Shown: positions 10,421 through 22,771 of the stretch, one piece after another | How the letters are laid out: each line of letters starts with the position of its first letter | Numbering within the stretch: position 1 is the stretch's first letter | Assembly (NCBI GenBank): GCA_963752755.1 | Contig: CAVVZJ010000017.1 | Span: forward strand, 62,001 to 126,000 | Length of the DNA: 64,000 nt | Direction: 5' to 3' | From: CAVVZJ01 sp963752755 | GTDB lineage: Bacteria; Planctomycetota; Planctomycetia; Isosphaerales; Isosphaeraceae | The notes under the pieces: model-generated | What the model was told of the DNA's origin: nothing | Databases searched by the model: none | The model's input: the letters and a program-made list of their open reading frames with translations, nothing else | Position numbers and translations under genes: made by a program

Positions 10421-12667
10421 TCAGAGTCGGTTCGCTGCGGGCTCCGGTCCGGACGACATCAGCCTCTGAAGCTCCTGGAGCTTCTGACGGATGGCGGGCA
10501 ATCGCTTGTCGGGTGGGTCGGACTTGGCCGCCAGTTCCTCGGCCGACTTCCAGGAGTCGCGGGCCTTTTGGTACCGCTGGAGACGGTAATAGACATCGCC
10601 AAGGTGATCGAGGATCGTCGCATCGACCGAGTTCTCCTGCGCGGCCTGCTCCAGCGGTTCGAGGGCCTCGCGGAACCGTCCCTGGCGGTAAAGGACCCAG
10701 CCGAGGCTATCGAGGTAGGCGGTATTCTCGGGCTCCTCCTCCAACGCCTTGCGGATCATGGTCTCAGCCTGATCAAGCTTCATTCCGCGGTCGGCATAGA
10801 GGTAGCCGAGATCGTTGTTGACCTGAGGATCGTCGGGGTCCTTGGCCAGGACGATCTCGAGCTCCTCGACGCCCTTGTCAAAGTCTTCCATGCCGACATA
10901 GACCGCCGAGAGACCCAGGTGGGCTCGTTTGGTGACCTCTTCGTCTTCCGGAAATCGGGCGAGGATCTTCCGGTAGTGGTTGATGGCATCCGGGTTACGG
11001 TTGGCGCGGCCGAGGAGGAAGCCGATGAGGAAGAGGATCTCCTGGTCGTTGGGATTCTGCTTCTCGGCCTCGCGAGCGGCTTCGAGGGCAGGCTCGATCT
11101 TGCCGGAGAAGAAGAGGCTGCGGGCGAGGATGCCAAAGATCGGAGCCGTCCGCTCATTCGGGTATTTGTCGAGGAGCTGGCGGGTGGCGTCGGCGGCCTC
11201 GTCGTAATGACCGTTACGGAAAAGATCGACGACCAGTTCGCGGTAATTCTGCGGGTCCGGGTCGAGCTTGACGGCGAGCCGGTCAAGCGCGATGAGGCGG
11301 TCGGGCTTCTCGGCCTTGGTGGCGATGTAGGCGAAAATCTTGCGGGCGTCGTCGCTGAACGACTGGGGATCGGTCTCCAGGCTCTTCAAGGCGAGTGCGA
11401 GCACCTCGTCCGCATACTCGCGGTCCTGAGCGATTGCCTCCACCTGGGGACCGACGGCCTGCGGGCCTCCTGGCTTGCCGAGGGCGTCGCGGATCACCTT
11501 GACCAGTTCCTCGGTCTTCCGTTCTTTCAAGAGTGAGGCGGCCAGCGGGCCGAAGATCTGGGGGTCGCCCTGTTTCTTGAGGAGGTCGGCGAGCAAGGCG
11601 TCGGCCCGATCATTCTTGCCTTCCTTGCGGTAACGCTCGACCAGGGCGAACTGGAGAGAGATGTTCTTCGGATCGGCCTGAGCGGCGGCTTCGAGGCGCG
11701 GTGTGATCTCGGGATCGCGACCGAGAGTGTGCAGGATCTCGGCGAGCAACTCGTAAGGCTCGCGCCCCTGGGGCTGGCGACGGAGATAGTCGTCCATCGC
11801 CGCCAGAGCTTGAGCCGGCTTGCCCGCCTTCAGCAAGGCATCGGCGAGAAAGCGGGGGATCTGGGAGTTCTCGGGGTCGATTGTCAGCCCGCGCTGGAAG
11901 GCACGGACGGCATTGTCAAACTGCTTCGCTCGGAGGAAGACCTCGCCGAATCGGAGATAGGACTCCGCCTCGTTGTCGCGGAGAATCCGGCGCATGTCGT
12001 TGGGTGAGATTCGACTGGCGGCCTTCTCGTCGAGGGCGTCGACGACCTTCGCGTAAGCCGCGGCGGCCTTGTCCGGAGCGGCCAGGAACTCGGCCTCGAT
12101 GTCGCCCAGGATGCGGTTTGCAAGGATCGCCCCGGCCGAATTCGGATCGAGCTTCTCGTTCTTCGATAGGTTTTCCAGAAAGGCGGCCGCCGCCTTTGGG
12201 TCTTTCTTAACTTCCAGGGAGTAGGCGACGATCAGCCAGATCGAGGAGGTATCACCTGGCTCCAGCTCGAGGATCTTACGACTGATCGCGACCGACTCCT
12301 CGATCCGGCCGAGAGCGCGGTTGATCCGACCGAGCCGCTTGAGGATCGCGACGGAATCCGGGTCCTTCTCGCGGGCCTGTTCGAGTAGCTCGATCGCCTC
12401 AGCCAGCTTCCCTTGATCCTCCAGTGAGCGTGCAGTCACGAACTGGCGGAGCGCCTCGATCTGCTCACGTTCCTCGGCACTGCGCGGGTGCAGCGGCACG
12501 AAGGGCGCAGGCAGGTCGTCCCGGTTGCTCTGGTCGGGAAGGGGGGCCTTCTGTGGGAGATCCCTCTGGGCCCGCGGCTCGTCAGCGAAGGCGGAACCGG
12601 GCAGGAGGGCGGCGAGGATGAGGCCGACAATCCAGTCAAGAAACCGAGGGCGGGACGAGACGACCAT
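10421..12667 (-). CDS. Secreted or membrane-anchored TPR-repeat protein
   Basis: ATG 12667 has GGAG eight bases upstream, which favours it over ATG 12730. Residues ~9-28 (LDWIVGLILAALLPGSAFAD) form a signal peptide. The remaining ~720 residues are tandem tetratricopeptide repeats; clear units include 'AIELLEQAREKDPDSVAILK', 'AVRAFQRGLTIDPENSQIPR', 'VNNDLGYLYADRGMKLDQAE' and, near the C-terminus, 'LDSLGWVLYRQGRFREALEP'. The last two match the repeat type of long bacterial TPR proteins that scaffold envelope assemblies. No catalytic domain was seen. The stop is followed by ~140 bases before yebC. Confidence 0.85.
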   Translation of the reverse strand: MVVSSRPRFLDWIVGLILAALLPGSAFADEPRAQRDLPQKAPLPDQSNRDDLPAPFVPLHPRSAEEREQIEALRQFVTARSLEDQGKLAEAIELLEQAREKDPDSVAILKRLGRINRALGRIEESVAISRKILELEPGDTSSIWLIVAYSLEVKKDPKAAAAFLENLSKNEKLDPNSAGAILANRILGDIEAEFLAAPDKAAAAYAKVVDALDEKAASRISPNDMRRILRDNEAESYLRFGEVFLRAKQFDNAVRAFQRGLTIDPENSQIPRFLADALLKAGKPAQALAAMDDYLRRQPQGREPYELLAEILHTLGRDPEITPRLEAAAQADPKNISLQFALVERYRKEGKNDRADALLADLLKKQGDPQIFGPLAASLLKERKTEELVKVIRDALGKPGGPQAVGPQVEAIAQDREYADEVLALALKSLETDPQSFSDDARKIFAYIATKAEKPDRLIALDRLAVKLDPDPQNYRELVVDLFRNGHYDEAADATRQLLDKYPNERTAPIFGILARSLFFSGKIEPALEAAREAEKQNPNDQEILFLIGFLLGRANRNPDAINHYRKILARFPEDEEVTKRAHLGLSAVYVGMEDFDKGVEELEIVLAKDPDDPQVNNDLGYLYADRGMKLDQAETMIRKALEEEPENTAYLDSLGWVLYRQGRFREALEPLEQAAQENSVDATILDHLGDVYYRLQRYQKARDSWKSAEELAAKSDPPDKRLPAIRQKLQELQRLMSSGPEPAANRL

Positions 12668-12766
12668 GTTCGCCACTCCTACAGCGAGGACACGTCCAGG
12701 CCGGCGGGATGAGCCTGCGGGACCTTTCATCGTACCATGACGTATCTTGACATGCCAAGGCTGCGC

Positions 12767-12808
12767 AAAAAGCGAGAGTCCGCCCCAGCCAAAATGGGGG
12801 GCGGACTC
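12767..12808 (-). terminator. Rho-independent terminator after the fasciclin gene
   Basis: GAGTCCGCCCC (12776-12786) pairs perfectly over 11 bp with GGGGCGGACTC (12798-12808). Read on the minus strand, the hairpin is followed within four bases by TTTTT (12771-12767). It lies 35 bases after the fasciclin stop codon, so the fasciclin transcript is separated from the TPR gene downstream. Confidence 0.85.
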
Positions 12809-12842
12809 CCGTGCGTTTGGAAGTCGCGATCGTCTCGCGAGG

Positions 12843-13337
12843 TCAGTTGCCAGGAGGCAGCAGGACGGTGTCAATCACGTGGATCACGCCGTTGGAGGCC
12901 TCGATGTCGGGCTTGACCACCGTCGCGGTCGTCTTGCCCGCGAACTGCACCTTGCCTCCCGCCACCTTGACCATGAGCATCTCGTTGGGGCAGGCCGTCT
13001 TGACGTCCTTGCCGGAGAGCTTCACCACCTGAGCCGCGCGGACGTCGCCGGGGATCACGTGATACTTCAAGATCGCCGCGAGCTTCTCCTTGTTCTCCGG
13101 CTTGAGCAGGTCGTTGAGCGTCTCCTTGCCGAGCTTGGCGAACGCTTCGTCGGTGGGCGCCAGGACAGTATACGGTCCCTCACCGCTCAGGGTGTCAACC
13201 AAACCGGCCGCCTTGACTGCGGCCACCAACGTCGAGAATTGAGGATTGCTCGCGGCAATCTCCACGATGTTCTTGTCAGCGGCGAAGGCCGGGGTGGCCA
13301 GGGCCAGCAGAGCAGCGAGGCAGAAGAACTTGCGCAT
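12843..13337 (-). CDS. Secreted fasciclin (FAS1) domain protein
   Basis: ATG 13337 is preceded by GGAGGAG; a signal peptide (FFCLAALLALATPAFAAD) covers residues ~4-21. The rest is a single FAS1 domain: 'NPQFSTLVAAVKAAGLVDTL', 'GPYTVLAPTDEAFAKLG' and the closing 'EASNGVIHVIDTVLLPP'. At 164 residues this is the normal size for a one-domain secreted FAS1 protein. The family is involved in adhesion or matrix interactions; the ligand is unknown. A strong terminator follows, so it is probably monocistronic. Confidence 0.95.
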   Translation of the reverse strand: MRKFFCLAALLALATPAFAADKNIVEIAASNPQFSTLVAAVKAAGLVDTLSGEGPYTVLAPTDEAFAKLGKETLNDLLKPENKEKLAAILKYHVIPGDVRAAQVVKLSGKDVKTACPNEMLMVKVAGGKVQFAGKTTATVVKPDIEASNGVIHVIDTVLLPPGN

Positions 13338-13508
13338 GGTCGGGACTCCTCCAGTGATGGTCTGCGGGTTCGGTGAAATCGACAGCGGGAAAGTTCCCAT
13401 CCCTTTACGGCTTCTTGCTTTGAGGATGGGTCGGGGCCCCGACTGAGCCGATTATAGGCAGACCCTTGGAGGCGACCAGAGCTTTCGCGAAAAAACTTCG
13501 ACAAGAGG

Positions 13509-14336
13509 TCATTTCGAGCGCGAGGACTTACCGCGGGACGTCTTGGGATTCTCAGCCGTGTTGGTGGGTTCCTGCGGACTGGGGGCCACTTCGGCCGGGG
13601 CGGGAGCGGGGTGGCCGGTCTTGGCACCCTTGGCGGCGGCCTTGGTGGCCGCCTTGTCGGCAGCGAGGCGTTCGAGGCCGGTCGGGCAGATCTTCTTCAA
13701 TTCGCAACGCGGACAGTCGGGTTCACCAGCCACACAAGTATCGTGGGTGAGTTCCTCCATCAGATCGGTGAACTCACCGCCGCGATTCTTGGGCACGGCC
13801 CGTTCCAGGGAGGCCCGCAGAGTCGGGATGTCGCTGGACGGCTCCGCGAGCCCGAGGCGTTCCAGAGCGCGACGGATCGCGGCATCGACCGGGATGGCGT
13901 GACCTCCGAGCGCTTGTTGGATCACATTGGCCAGTACCGAATCCGACTGAAGGGCCTCGAATTCCTGGAGCGCCTTGACCGACTCCTTCTGCGGCTTCTT
14001 CAGGAGGGGCTCCAGGGAGAAGCCATAAGTCTTGTTAAACAGTTGACGCAGGAACTTGCGGACGCGTCGGGCGCGGTCCTCCGGGTCGGGTAAGCCGACC
14101 AGCACTTCCTGAATCTCGGCAATCGAGCTGACCCGAACCTCGTTCCAGTCGAAGAAATAGTCTTTGAAGCGGTTCAGGGCCTGGTTGGCCTGCTCGCGTG
14201 TCGTGTTCTCGTGGCAGATCCCATAAATGACGGCCTCCAGCACCGACAGGCGGCCTTCCCTCGGCCCGAACTTGTAGCGCTTGCGGAGGAGCGAATAGAC
14301 CTCGGTGAGGAGTTGTGCCTTGCTGGCTGCGGCCAT
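13509..14336 (-). CDS. Endonuclease-III-like HhH-GPD protein with [4Fe-4S] cluster but no catalytic lysine
   Basis: 275 residues from ATG 14336. The fold is that of the HhH-GPD glycosylases: 'LLRKRYKFGPREGRLSVLEAV', then a degenerate helix-hairpin-helix 'FEALQSDSVLANVIQQALGG', 'HAIPVDAAIRRALERLGL' with the catalytic Asp, and a Cys cluster 'CVAGEPDCPRCELKKIC' with exact C-x6-C-x2-C-x5-C spacing for the iron-sulphur cluster. The lysine of the LPGVGxKTAN motif of endonuclease III is missing (aligned residues VLAN). A Lys/Ala/Pro-rich tail ends the protein. It lies 76 bases after rbfA. It is either a monofunctional glycosylase or a DNA-binding relative without lyase activity. Confidence 0.7.
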   Translation of the reverse strand: MAAASKAQLLTEVYSLLRKRYKFGPREGRLSVLEAVIYGICHENTTREQANQALNRFKDYFFDWNEVRVSSIAEIQEVLVGLPDPEDRARRVRKFLRQLFNKTYGFSLEPLLKKPQKESVKALQEFEALQSDSVLANVIQQALGGHAIPVDAAIRRALERLGLAEPSSDIPTLRASLERAVPKNRGGEFTDLMEELTHDTCVAGEPDCPRCELKKICPTGLERLAADKAATKAAAKGAKTGHPAPAPAEVAPSPQEPTNTAENPKTSRGKSSRSK

Positions 14337-14412
14337 GGTGGTGGGGGTGCTCGGGGGTTTCTTTGGTGGGTTGGGTCGGTGATTCCCGCCTCGCGACGGT
14401 GGGCCTTCCGCC

Positions 14413-14863
14413 TCAATCGGGTGTGGGGGACGGGTCGTCGTCCTGCTCCGGCTCATCCTGCTCCAGGCGATCGGAGTCACCTTCGACGGGCGTGTCGGTC
14501 GGGGAAGCTTCCGGACGGTCGCTCTCCAGAGCTTCGCTGATCAAGCGGCTGATCTCGATCGACTTCTTGACACCCTCGTCCAGCTTGAAGGCGAGCGTGG
14601 GGGTGAAGCGGGTCTGGAGTCGAGCGGCAACCTTCGACTGGAGGAAACCGGCCGCGTGCTGGAGGCTCCGGAGGCGCCCGACGCTGGTCGGCGTCACTGC
14701 CCATGATCGACACGAAGACCGTGGCGTTGCGAAGGTCTCCGGAGACCTCGGCACGGAGGACCGTGATGCCCCGGGCACGCGGGTCGGCCATCTCGAAGAG
14801 GATGGCCTGGGAGACGACTTCCCGGATGGCTTCGGCCACGCGCAGGGTTCGATGAGAAGGCAT
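14413..14863 (-). CDS. rbfA: Ribosome-binding factor A (one frameshift)
   Basis: It starts 'MPSHRTLRVAEAIREVVSQA', continues 'MADPRARGITVLRAEVSGDL' and 'NATVFVSIMGSDADQR', then slips by one extra G near 14690 into 'LRSLQHAAGFLQSKVAARLQ' and 'RFTPTLAFKLDEGVKKSIEI'. These are the KH-like RbfA fold motifs. RbfA binds the 30S subunit during 16S rRNA 5'-end maturation. An acidic tail of about 40 residues (DSDRLEQDEPEQDDDPS) is longer than usual. It lies 32 bases after the DUF503 gene in the nusA-infB cluster. The break is most easily read as a sequence error. Confidence 0.85.
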
Positions 14864-14895
14864 GACGTAGGGGCCTCACGCTCACACGGATCGGC

Positions 14896-15180
14896 TCAGC
14901 GGTCCTCGAACCGGGGTGGCTCAACGATCGCGACGCGGGGATGCGCTGCCACGGCGTCCGCCACGCGGTCGAGCAGCTCTCGGGCCTCGCGACGGCTACG
15001 GCTGACCGTGGCGGCGCCGAGCAAGACCTCGGCCGGCGGCTGGTCGGGGCCGAGGTCGGCCAGTGAGATGTTGAAGTGTTCTCGGAGTTTACGGGTCATC
15101 GCTTGCAAGGCCTGGCGCCTCTGACGTTGGGTCTCACAGCCGTCGAGCTGGAGATGCAGGACGAGCGCGGCGACGTGCAT
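14896..15180 (-). CDS. DUF503 (YlxP-like) protein
   Basis: 94 residues starting 'MHVAALVLHLQLDGCETQRQ', with 'RQALQAMTRKLREHFNISLA' and 'LLDRVADAVAAHPRVAIVE'. This matches the DUF503 family, which is almost always encoded between infB and rbfA, exactly as here. The small ferredoxin-like fold suggests RNA binding or a ribosome-related role, but no activity is established. Confidence 0.85.
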   Translation of the reverse strand: MHVAALVLHLQLDGCETQRQRRQALQAMTRKLREHFNISLADLGPDQPPAEVLLGAATVSRSRREARELLDRVADAVAAHPRVAIVEPPRFEDR

Positions 15181-15296
15181 GGTGCCTCACGCCCGGCGGA
15201 AAAGCCGGCGAATCCAGCCGCGGCCGTCACCGAGAGATCCCGGAGACGGCCGCGGCCTGGCTTGGCGAGGCTCCGAAGCGGCGGTTCGGCGCGGCC

Positions 15297-18461
<3,165 letters not shown>

Positions 18462-18665
18462 CGGCAACTCCTCCTGTGGCGGCGCGGGACAGAACGAGGC
18501 CGGCCCGGGCCGATCGGTATTGTGGACTTCACCGACCGGTCGTGCCAACCCCAGTTTCTCGCACCGTTAACGCCTCGCCCAGGGTGGGGGCAGGCGCCAG
18601 GGGAAGGAGCGATGGGGGGCGTTCGACGCAGCCGGAACGCGGGTCTGGCCCGTGCGACACGGGCC

Positions 18666-20378
18666 TCATAGCTGGTTCATGTCCGGGTCTTGGTCTGCGT
18701 GGCTGACCTCTCCCGAGCCGGTCGAGGAGGGGTCGGGGGTGGGTAAAGGGGGGTGATTGGGGCCCTCGCCGGCGGGCCGGGCTTCGATCTCCTGCTGGGT
18801 GGAGCCGCTTTCGACGGCATCGGTGACGATTCGCTCGGTCTCGTCCTGGTCAGCATCACTGGGGGGATGGGTGATTTCGTGGCCGGTGGCCTCGTCGTGA
18901 CTTTCCTCGGCGAGAGCGAGGTCGCGCAGGTCTTCCGCCTCATCCTCGCCTTCCAGCCCACGCTCGTCGGGCTCAGTCGGGCCTTCCTCGGCGCTGAGTT
19001 CCTCATGGCCCTCGATGGGGCGAAAGTCCTCGGGACCGGTCTCGCCGGGTTCGGGTGTGGTCAGACCGGGATCGGCTTGCATCTCATCGGTGACATCGGT
19101 TGTGGCGGGCGACTCGGCGAACAGCTCGTCGAGGGTCGGCTTCTTCTCGTCGCCGCCGGCCCCTGCGTCTGCGGTGGTCGTCTCGGCGGCAGGAGCGGAG
19201 GCACGAGCCCCCTTGCGACGCGGGGCCTCTTCCTCTTGCTGCTCGGCCAGTTCTTCGGCCTTGGCCACAATTTCCGTTGCCACTTCTTCGCTCAGACCCT
19301 CGATCGTGTTCAGAAGGTCATCAATTTCCATGACCGAGAGGTCATCGTAGCTGAGGATACCCTGCTCGACGAGTCGCTCGGCGAGGTCTTGATCGACTCC
19401 CTCAATCACCTGGAAGGTGCCGACCGCCTTCTCGATCAGCTCGTCCAGCTCCTCGCTGGTCATGATCTCGATGTCCCACCCCACGAGCTTCGAGGCCAGG
19501 CGGACGTTCTGCCCGCGGCGACCGATGGCTAGCGAAAGCTGGTCTTCCCGGACCAGGACAATCGCCCGCCCGAGGAGCTGGCAGAGCATCACTTCCTCAA
19601 TCTCGGCCGGCTGCAAGGCGTTGGGGATGAGCACTTGCAGCGACTCGTTCCAGCGAACGATGTCGATCCGCTCGCCGCCCAGCTCATCGACGATGTTCTT
19701 GATCCGCGTTCCTCGCACGCCGACGCAGGCGCCCACGGCATCGACCTTCTGGTCGATCGAGCTGACGGCTACCTTCGAGCGGTAACCGGCCTCGCGAGCG
19801 AGGGCCCGGATCGCGATAATGCTATCGGCGATCTCGGGGATCTCCAGTTCGAAGAGGCGGCGGACGAAGTCGGAGTGGGTGCGGCTGAGGATAATCTTGA
19901 CCCGCTGACCGACCTTGCGGACGTCGAGGATGATGGCGCGGACCCGTTCGCCTGGGTGGAGGTCGTCGCCCGGAATCTGCTCACTCCGGGGCAACAGGGC
20001 GTCCGTCTTGCCGAGGTTGACCGTGACAGCTCCGCCCTCGAAGCGCTGGACGGTGCCGGTGATCAGCTCGCCTTTGAGCGTCTCGAACTCGTCGTAAAGG
20101 CTGTCCCGCTCGGCCTCGCGGATCTTCTGGATAATGACCTGCTTGGCCGTCTGGGCGGCGATCCGGCCGAAGTCAGGTGGTTCGACGACCTCGCCATCGG
20201 CCAGGGTGGAGATCTTGCCGGTCTCGGGATCGATCTGAACCTGGATGTCTTCGGCCGTCGGATAATGCTTCTTGGCCGCGGTCGCGAGGGCCGATTGAAT
20301 CCCCTCGAACAAGACTTCCTTGGGGATGTTCTTGTCGCGGTGGATACTATCCACAATTCGCACCAGATCGACGCTCAT
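18666..20378 (-). CDS. nusA: Transcription termination/antitermination factor NusA
   Basis: ATG 20378 follows GGAGGAG. The protein (570 residues) starts 'MSVDLVRIVDSIHRDKNIPK', with an S1 domain ('ELITGTVQRFEGGAVTVNLG') and KH domains ('VDAVGACVGVRGTRIKNIVD', 'LAIGRRGQNVRLASKLVGW'). A helical repeat near residue 360 is followed by a ~200-residue Glu/Asp/Thr-rich tail not found in typical NusA. NusA binds RNA polymerase and nascent RNA. There is no rimP upstream, where it sits in many bacteria; infB follows after ~200 bases. Confidence 0.97.
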   Translation of the reverse strand: MSVDLVRIVDSIHRDKNIPKEVLFEGIQSALATAAKKHYPTAEDIQVQIDPETGKISTLADGEVVEPPDFGRIAAQTAKQVIIQKIREAERDSLYDEFETLKGELITGTVQRFEGGAVTVNLGKTDALLPRSEQIPGDDLHPGERVRAIILDVRKVGQRVKIILSRTHSDFVRRLFELEIPEIADSIIAIRALAREAGYRSKVAVSSIDQKVDAVGACVGVRGTRIKNIVDELGGERIDIVRWNESLQVLIPNALQPAEIEEVMLCQLLGRAIVLVREDQLSLAIGRRGQNVRLASKLVGWDIEIMTSEELDELIEKAVGTFQVIEGVDQDLAERLVEQGILSYDDLSVMEIDDLLNTIEGLSEEVATEIVAKAEELAEQQEEEAPRRKGARASAPAAETTTADAGAGGDEKKPTLDELFAESPATTDVTDEMQADPGLTTPEPGETGPEDFRPIEGHEELSAEEGPTEPDERGLEGEDEAEDLRDLALAEESHDEATGHEITHPPSDADQDETERIVTDAVESGSTQQEIEARPAGEGPNHPPLPTPDPSSTGSGEVSHADQDPDMNQL

Positions 20379-20703
20379 GAAAACTCCTCCGGGGGCGAGC
20401 GCCTGACGGACCTCTCTCGTGCGGTTGGGCGCGGCGGACCCGAACCGATTCCCACGCCGGAGAAGGCGTGGTTCGGATCCTCCTGCCGCACGGACCTTGC
20501 GAGATCCGGCGCGACGCCTCCCCGGGACGCGGGCGGTCGTGCGGGCCGAAACGCACAAACGACCACCGGCAGACCGCGGCACTCCCGCCTGCCGTGCGAT
20601 CAGTATTCCAGGCAGTGCGATCGGCGGCTTGAAAAGCCCGACCGCCACCCGAACCCCGACCGCCAGCACCGGCCACGGCCCCAAGTCATAAATTACCAAG
20701 TGG
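20379..20703. other. Intergenic region upstream of nusA and fur (divergent)
   Basis: About 325 bases before the Fur operator with no protein-like frame on either strand. No rimP remnant was recognised. The nusA promoter must lie here or further up, but I cannot pick out a convincing -35/-10 pair on the minus strand. Confidence 0.4.
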
Positions 20704-20732
20704 TTGACATCACTGTCAAGCTTCCGAACAAT
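20704..20732 (+). promoter_or_regulatory. Putative promoter with palindromic operator for the Fur-family gene
   Basis: TTGACA (20704-20709) is a perfect -35 hexamer and is also the left arm of the palindrome TTGACA-TCAC-TGTCAA (20704-20719). A weak -10 (AACAAT, 20727-20732) follows at 17-base spacing. The start codon is at 20801. A repressor on the palindrome would block polymerase directly; self-regulation by the adjacent Fur protein is the obvious guess, though the sequence is not a classical Fur box. Confidence 0.5.
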
Positions 20733-20800
20733 ACTCGTGGAAAGCCGCATCCGACACCATCCTCCCGGTCGGTTCCTCCCGAGGAGTTCCTGGCCCGACG

Positions 20801-21279
20801 ATGAGCCTTACCCCCAATCCCAGGCAGGACTTGCGCCGGACTCTCGAAGCCGCGGGGCTCCGTTGCACCCGCCAGCGCCTGGCCGTTTACGACCACCTGC
20901 TTCATGCCGTGCCTCACCATCCGACGGCCGAGGAGGTTTTCCTGGCCGTCAAGGCGGAGGTCCCCCGCCTGAGCCTCGCCACAGTCTACAAGGTGCTCGA
21001 CGCCCTGGTGATCGGCGGCCTCGTCTCGAAGCTGGCGGCCAAGGACGGCACGGCCCGTTATGATGCCCGCACCGAGGACCATTATCACCTCCGCTGCGTC
21101 CGGACTGGTACCGTCCACGACCTTCCGACCGGCTTTGACCCCGACCTGCTTGGAGAAGATCGACGGCTCGGATTGTTGAACAACTCCGCGCCTCGGGCTT
21201 TCGTGTGACCGGTTATCGGCTCGAACTGATCGGTTACTTCGAGGACGAGCGGTCCCATAGGCCCGCCTCGCGGACCTGA
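20801..21279 (+). CDS. Fur-family metalloregulator (two frameshifts near the 3' end)
   Basis: It starts 'MSLTPNPRQDLRRTLEAAGL', followed by 'RCTRQRLAVYDHLLHAVPHH' and 'TAEEVFLAVKAEVPRLSLAT' with 'VYKVLDALVIGGLVSKL', the winged-helix DNA-binding domain. The dimerisation part has the metal-ligand motif 'EDHYHLRC'; the second Cys of the usual CxxC zinc site is replaced (CVRTGTV), as in PerR-like relatives lacking the structural zinc. Extra bases near 21152 and 21173 break the frame; beyond them 'VEQLRASGFRVTGYRLELIG' gives the expected C-terminus, ending at 21279. It senses iron, peroxide or another metal; which one cannot be told. Confidence 0.85.
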
Positions 21280-21436
21280 GTAGGCGTCTCCGTGCCTCGC
21301 ATCGACCTCTTCTCGCGTGGACTGCATCAACCGACCGATCTGCAGACCCCACAATAAGCGCTGTGGACGAGGCCCATTCCGAAGGACTCGTCATTGAGGT
21401 GATCCCGCATCAAAGAAAATCGACAAAAGCCCCTGC

Positions 21437-22285
21437 ATGTCTTCCAGCCCAGAGAATCCGGAAGCCAGGCCGACGGTTCCTGGATGGATCGACACGCACG
21501 CTCATCTGAACGACGAGCGATTGCAGGGTCAACTGCCCCGGATTCTCGACGAGGCGCGGACCGCGGGCGTCGCGCAGGTGCTCTGTATCGGGACGACGGC
21601 CAGGGATAGTGCGGAGGCCCTGGAGATCGCCGTCGGAACCGCGGGGTCTTCGCCGCGGTTGGGATTCAGCCCAACTATGTCGCGGAGGCGAAGCCGGGCG
21701 ACTGGGAGCAGGTCGTCCAGCATGCGACCGACCCGGACCGTTCACGCCATCGGCGAGACAGGACTGGATCGCTACTGGGATCACACGCCTTTCCCGCGGC
21801 AGCAGGTGCTGTTCGATCGCCACCTCGACGACTCGCCCGCGAGCGCGGACTGCCGGTCGTCATCCATTGCCGCGATTGCGAGCGGGACATCATCGACCAA
21901 CTCGGCCGAATCGGCGGCCCTGTCAAAGGGGTGCTGCACTCCTTTACCGGAACCTGGGACGATGCCCAGGCATTCCTCGATCTCGGGCTGCATCTCTCGT
22001 TCGCAGGCATGGTGACCTTTGACTCAAAGAAGTTAGACAACCTCCGCCAGACCGCGGCCCGGGTTCCCCTGGAGCGTCTGCTGGTGGAGACGGACAGTCC
22101 CTATCTCAGTCCGCACCCATACCGCGGCAAGACGAACACGCCGGCACGGGTCGTCGTGACCGCCAACCGGCTGGCAAGCCTTCGCGGAATGGAAGCTGGC
22201 GAGTTTGCAGAGGCGACGACCAGCCAATGCTCGTCGCCTCTTCCAATTGCCCGAGGACCAAGAGATCGGTGAGAGGTTTCCCTAG
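21437..22285 (+). CDS. tatD: TatD-family metal-dependent hydrolase (three frameshifts)
   Basis: Stitching three breaks (about 21643, 21830 and 22224) gives a ~280-residue TatD protein. The metal motif 'WIDTHAHLNDERLQGQLPRI', then 'HAIGETGLDRYWDHTPFPRQ', 'LPVVIHCRDCERDIID', 'VLHSFTGTWDDAQAFLDLG' and 'LVETDSPYLSPHPYRGKTNT' supply all the TatD metal ligands. The restored C-terminus ends 'RLFQLPEDQEIGERFP' at 22285. Family members are 3'-5' DNA exonucleases or general metal hydrolases. It follows fur by about 160 bases. Confidence 0.9.
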
Positions 22286-22495
22286 GCCTCCCTCCTTTGG
22301 CATCTAGCCTGATGCGTAGAACCGATCGTCGAAAGGAGCTTATTCCATAATTTCGATCATTTTCCTTGCAGTCCACGGCTTATAATTCCGAGGTGCCCTG
22401 TCGCTGCCGGATTCTTCTGGTGGAGGCACGAACTTTGCGTTGCCGAGAGCGGACCGTTCCCCTCATTGACATCACTGACGGTCCGGGAGGTTGCG

Positions 22496-22756
22496 GTGAC
22501 TGATAGTTTCGTCTGGAAATCGGTCCTCTTGCTGGTGCCGATCCTTGGGATGTTTCTGGTCGGAGCGTGGCTGACGCTCCGGAGTGGAGTGATCGGTGTC
22601 GCTGCTGGCGGGAATTCGGGTCGCGGTTACCGGATCGCGCTGGAGAACCTGACCCGTATGATCGTGACACTTGTCGCAATCCTCGGAATCTTTCTGGCGA
22701 TCCAGTTCGTGGTCGGCTACCGAGTGCCGTTGACCCTGAACCTGGTTTCCCGTTGA
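22496..22756 (+). CDS. Small two-TM membrane protein, function unknown
   Basis: GTG 22496 is preceded by GGGAGG. The 86-residue product has a first TM segment at ~8-28 (VLLLVPILGMFLVGAWLTL) and a second near the C-terminus at ~55-77 (IVTLVAILGIFLAIQFVV). No family was recognised. Its start region follows TTGACATCACTG (22466-22477), 12 bases identical to the fur operator half. Confidence 0.6.
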   Translation: MTDSFVWKSVLLLVPILGMFLVGAWLTLRSGVIGVAAGGNSGRGYRIALENLTRMIVTLVAILGIFLAIQFVVGYRVPLTLNLVSR

Positions 22757-22771
22757 GGGGAATGGGCTTAA

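Noticed and set aside
9161..11536. A 791-codon plus-strand frame opposite the TPR gene and yebC
   Set aside because: It is the antisense shadow of GC-rich genes. The minus-strand genes have domains, ribosome sites and starts; this frame has none.
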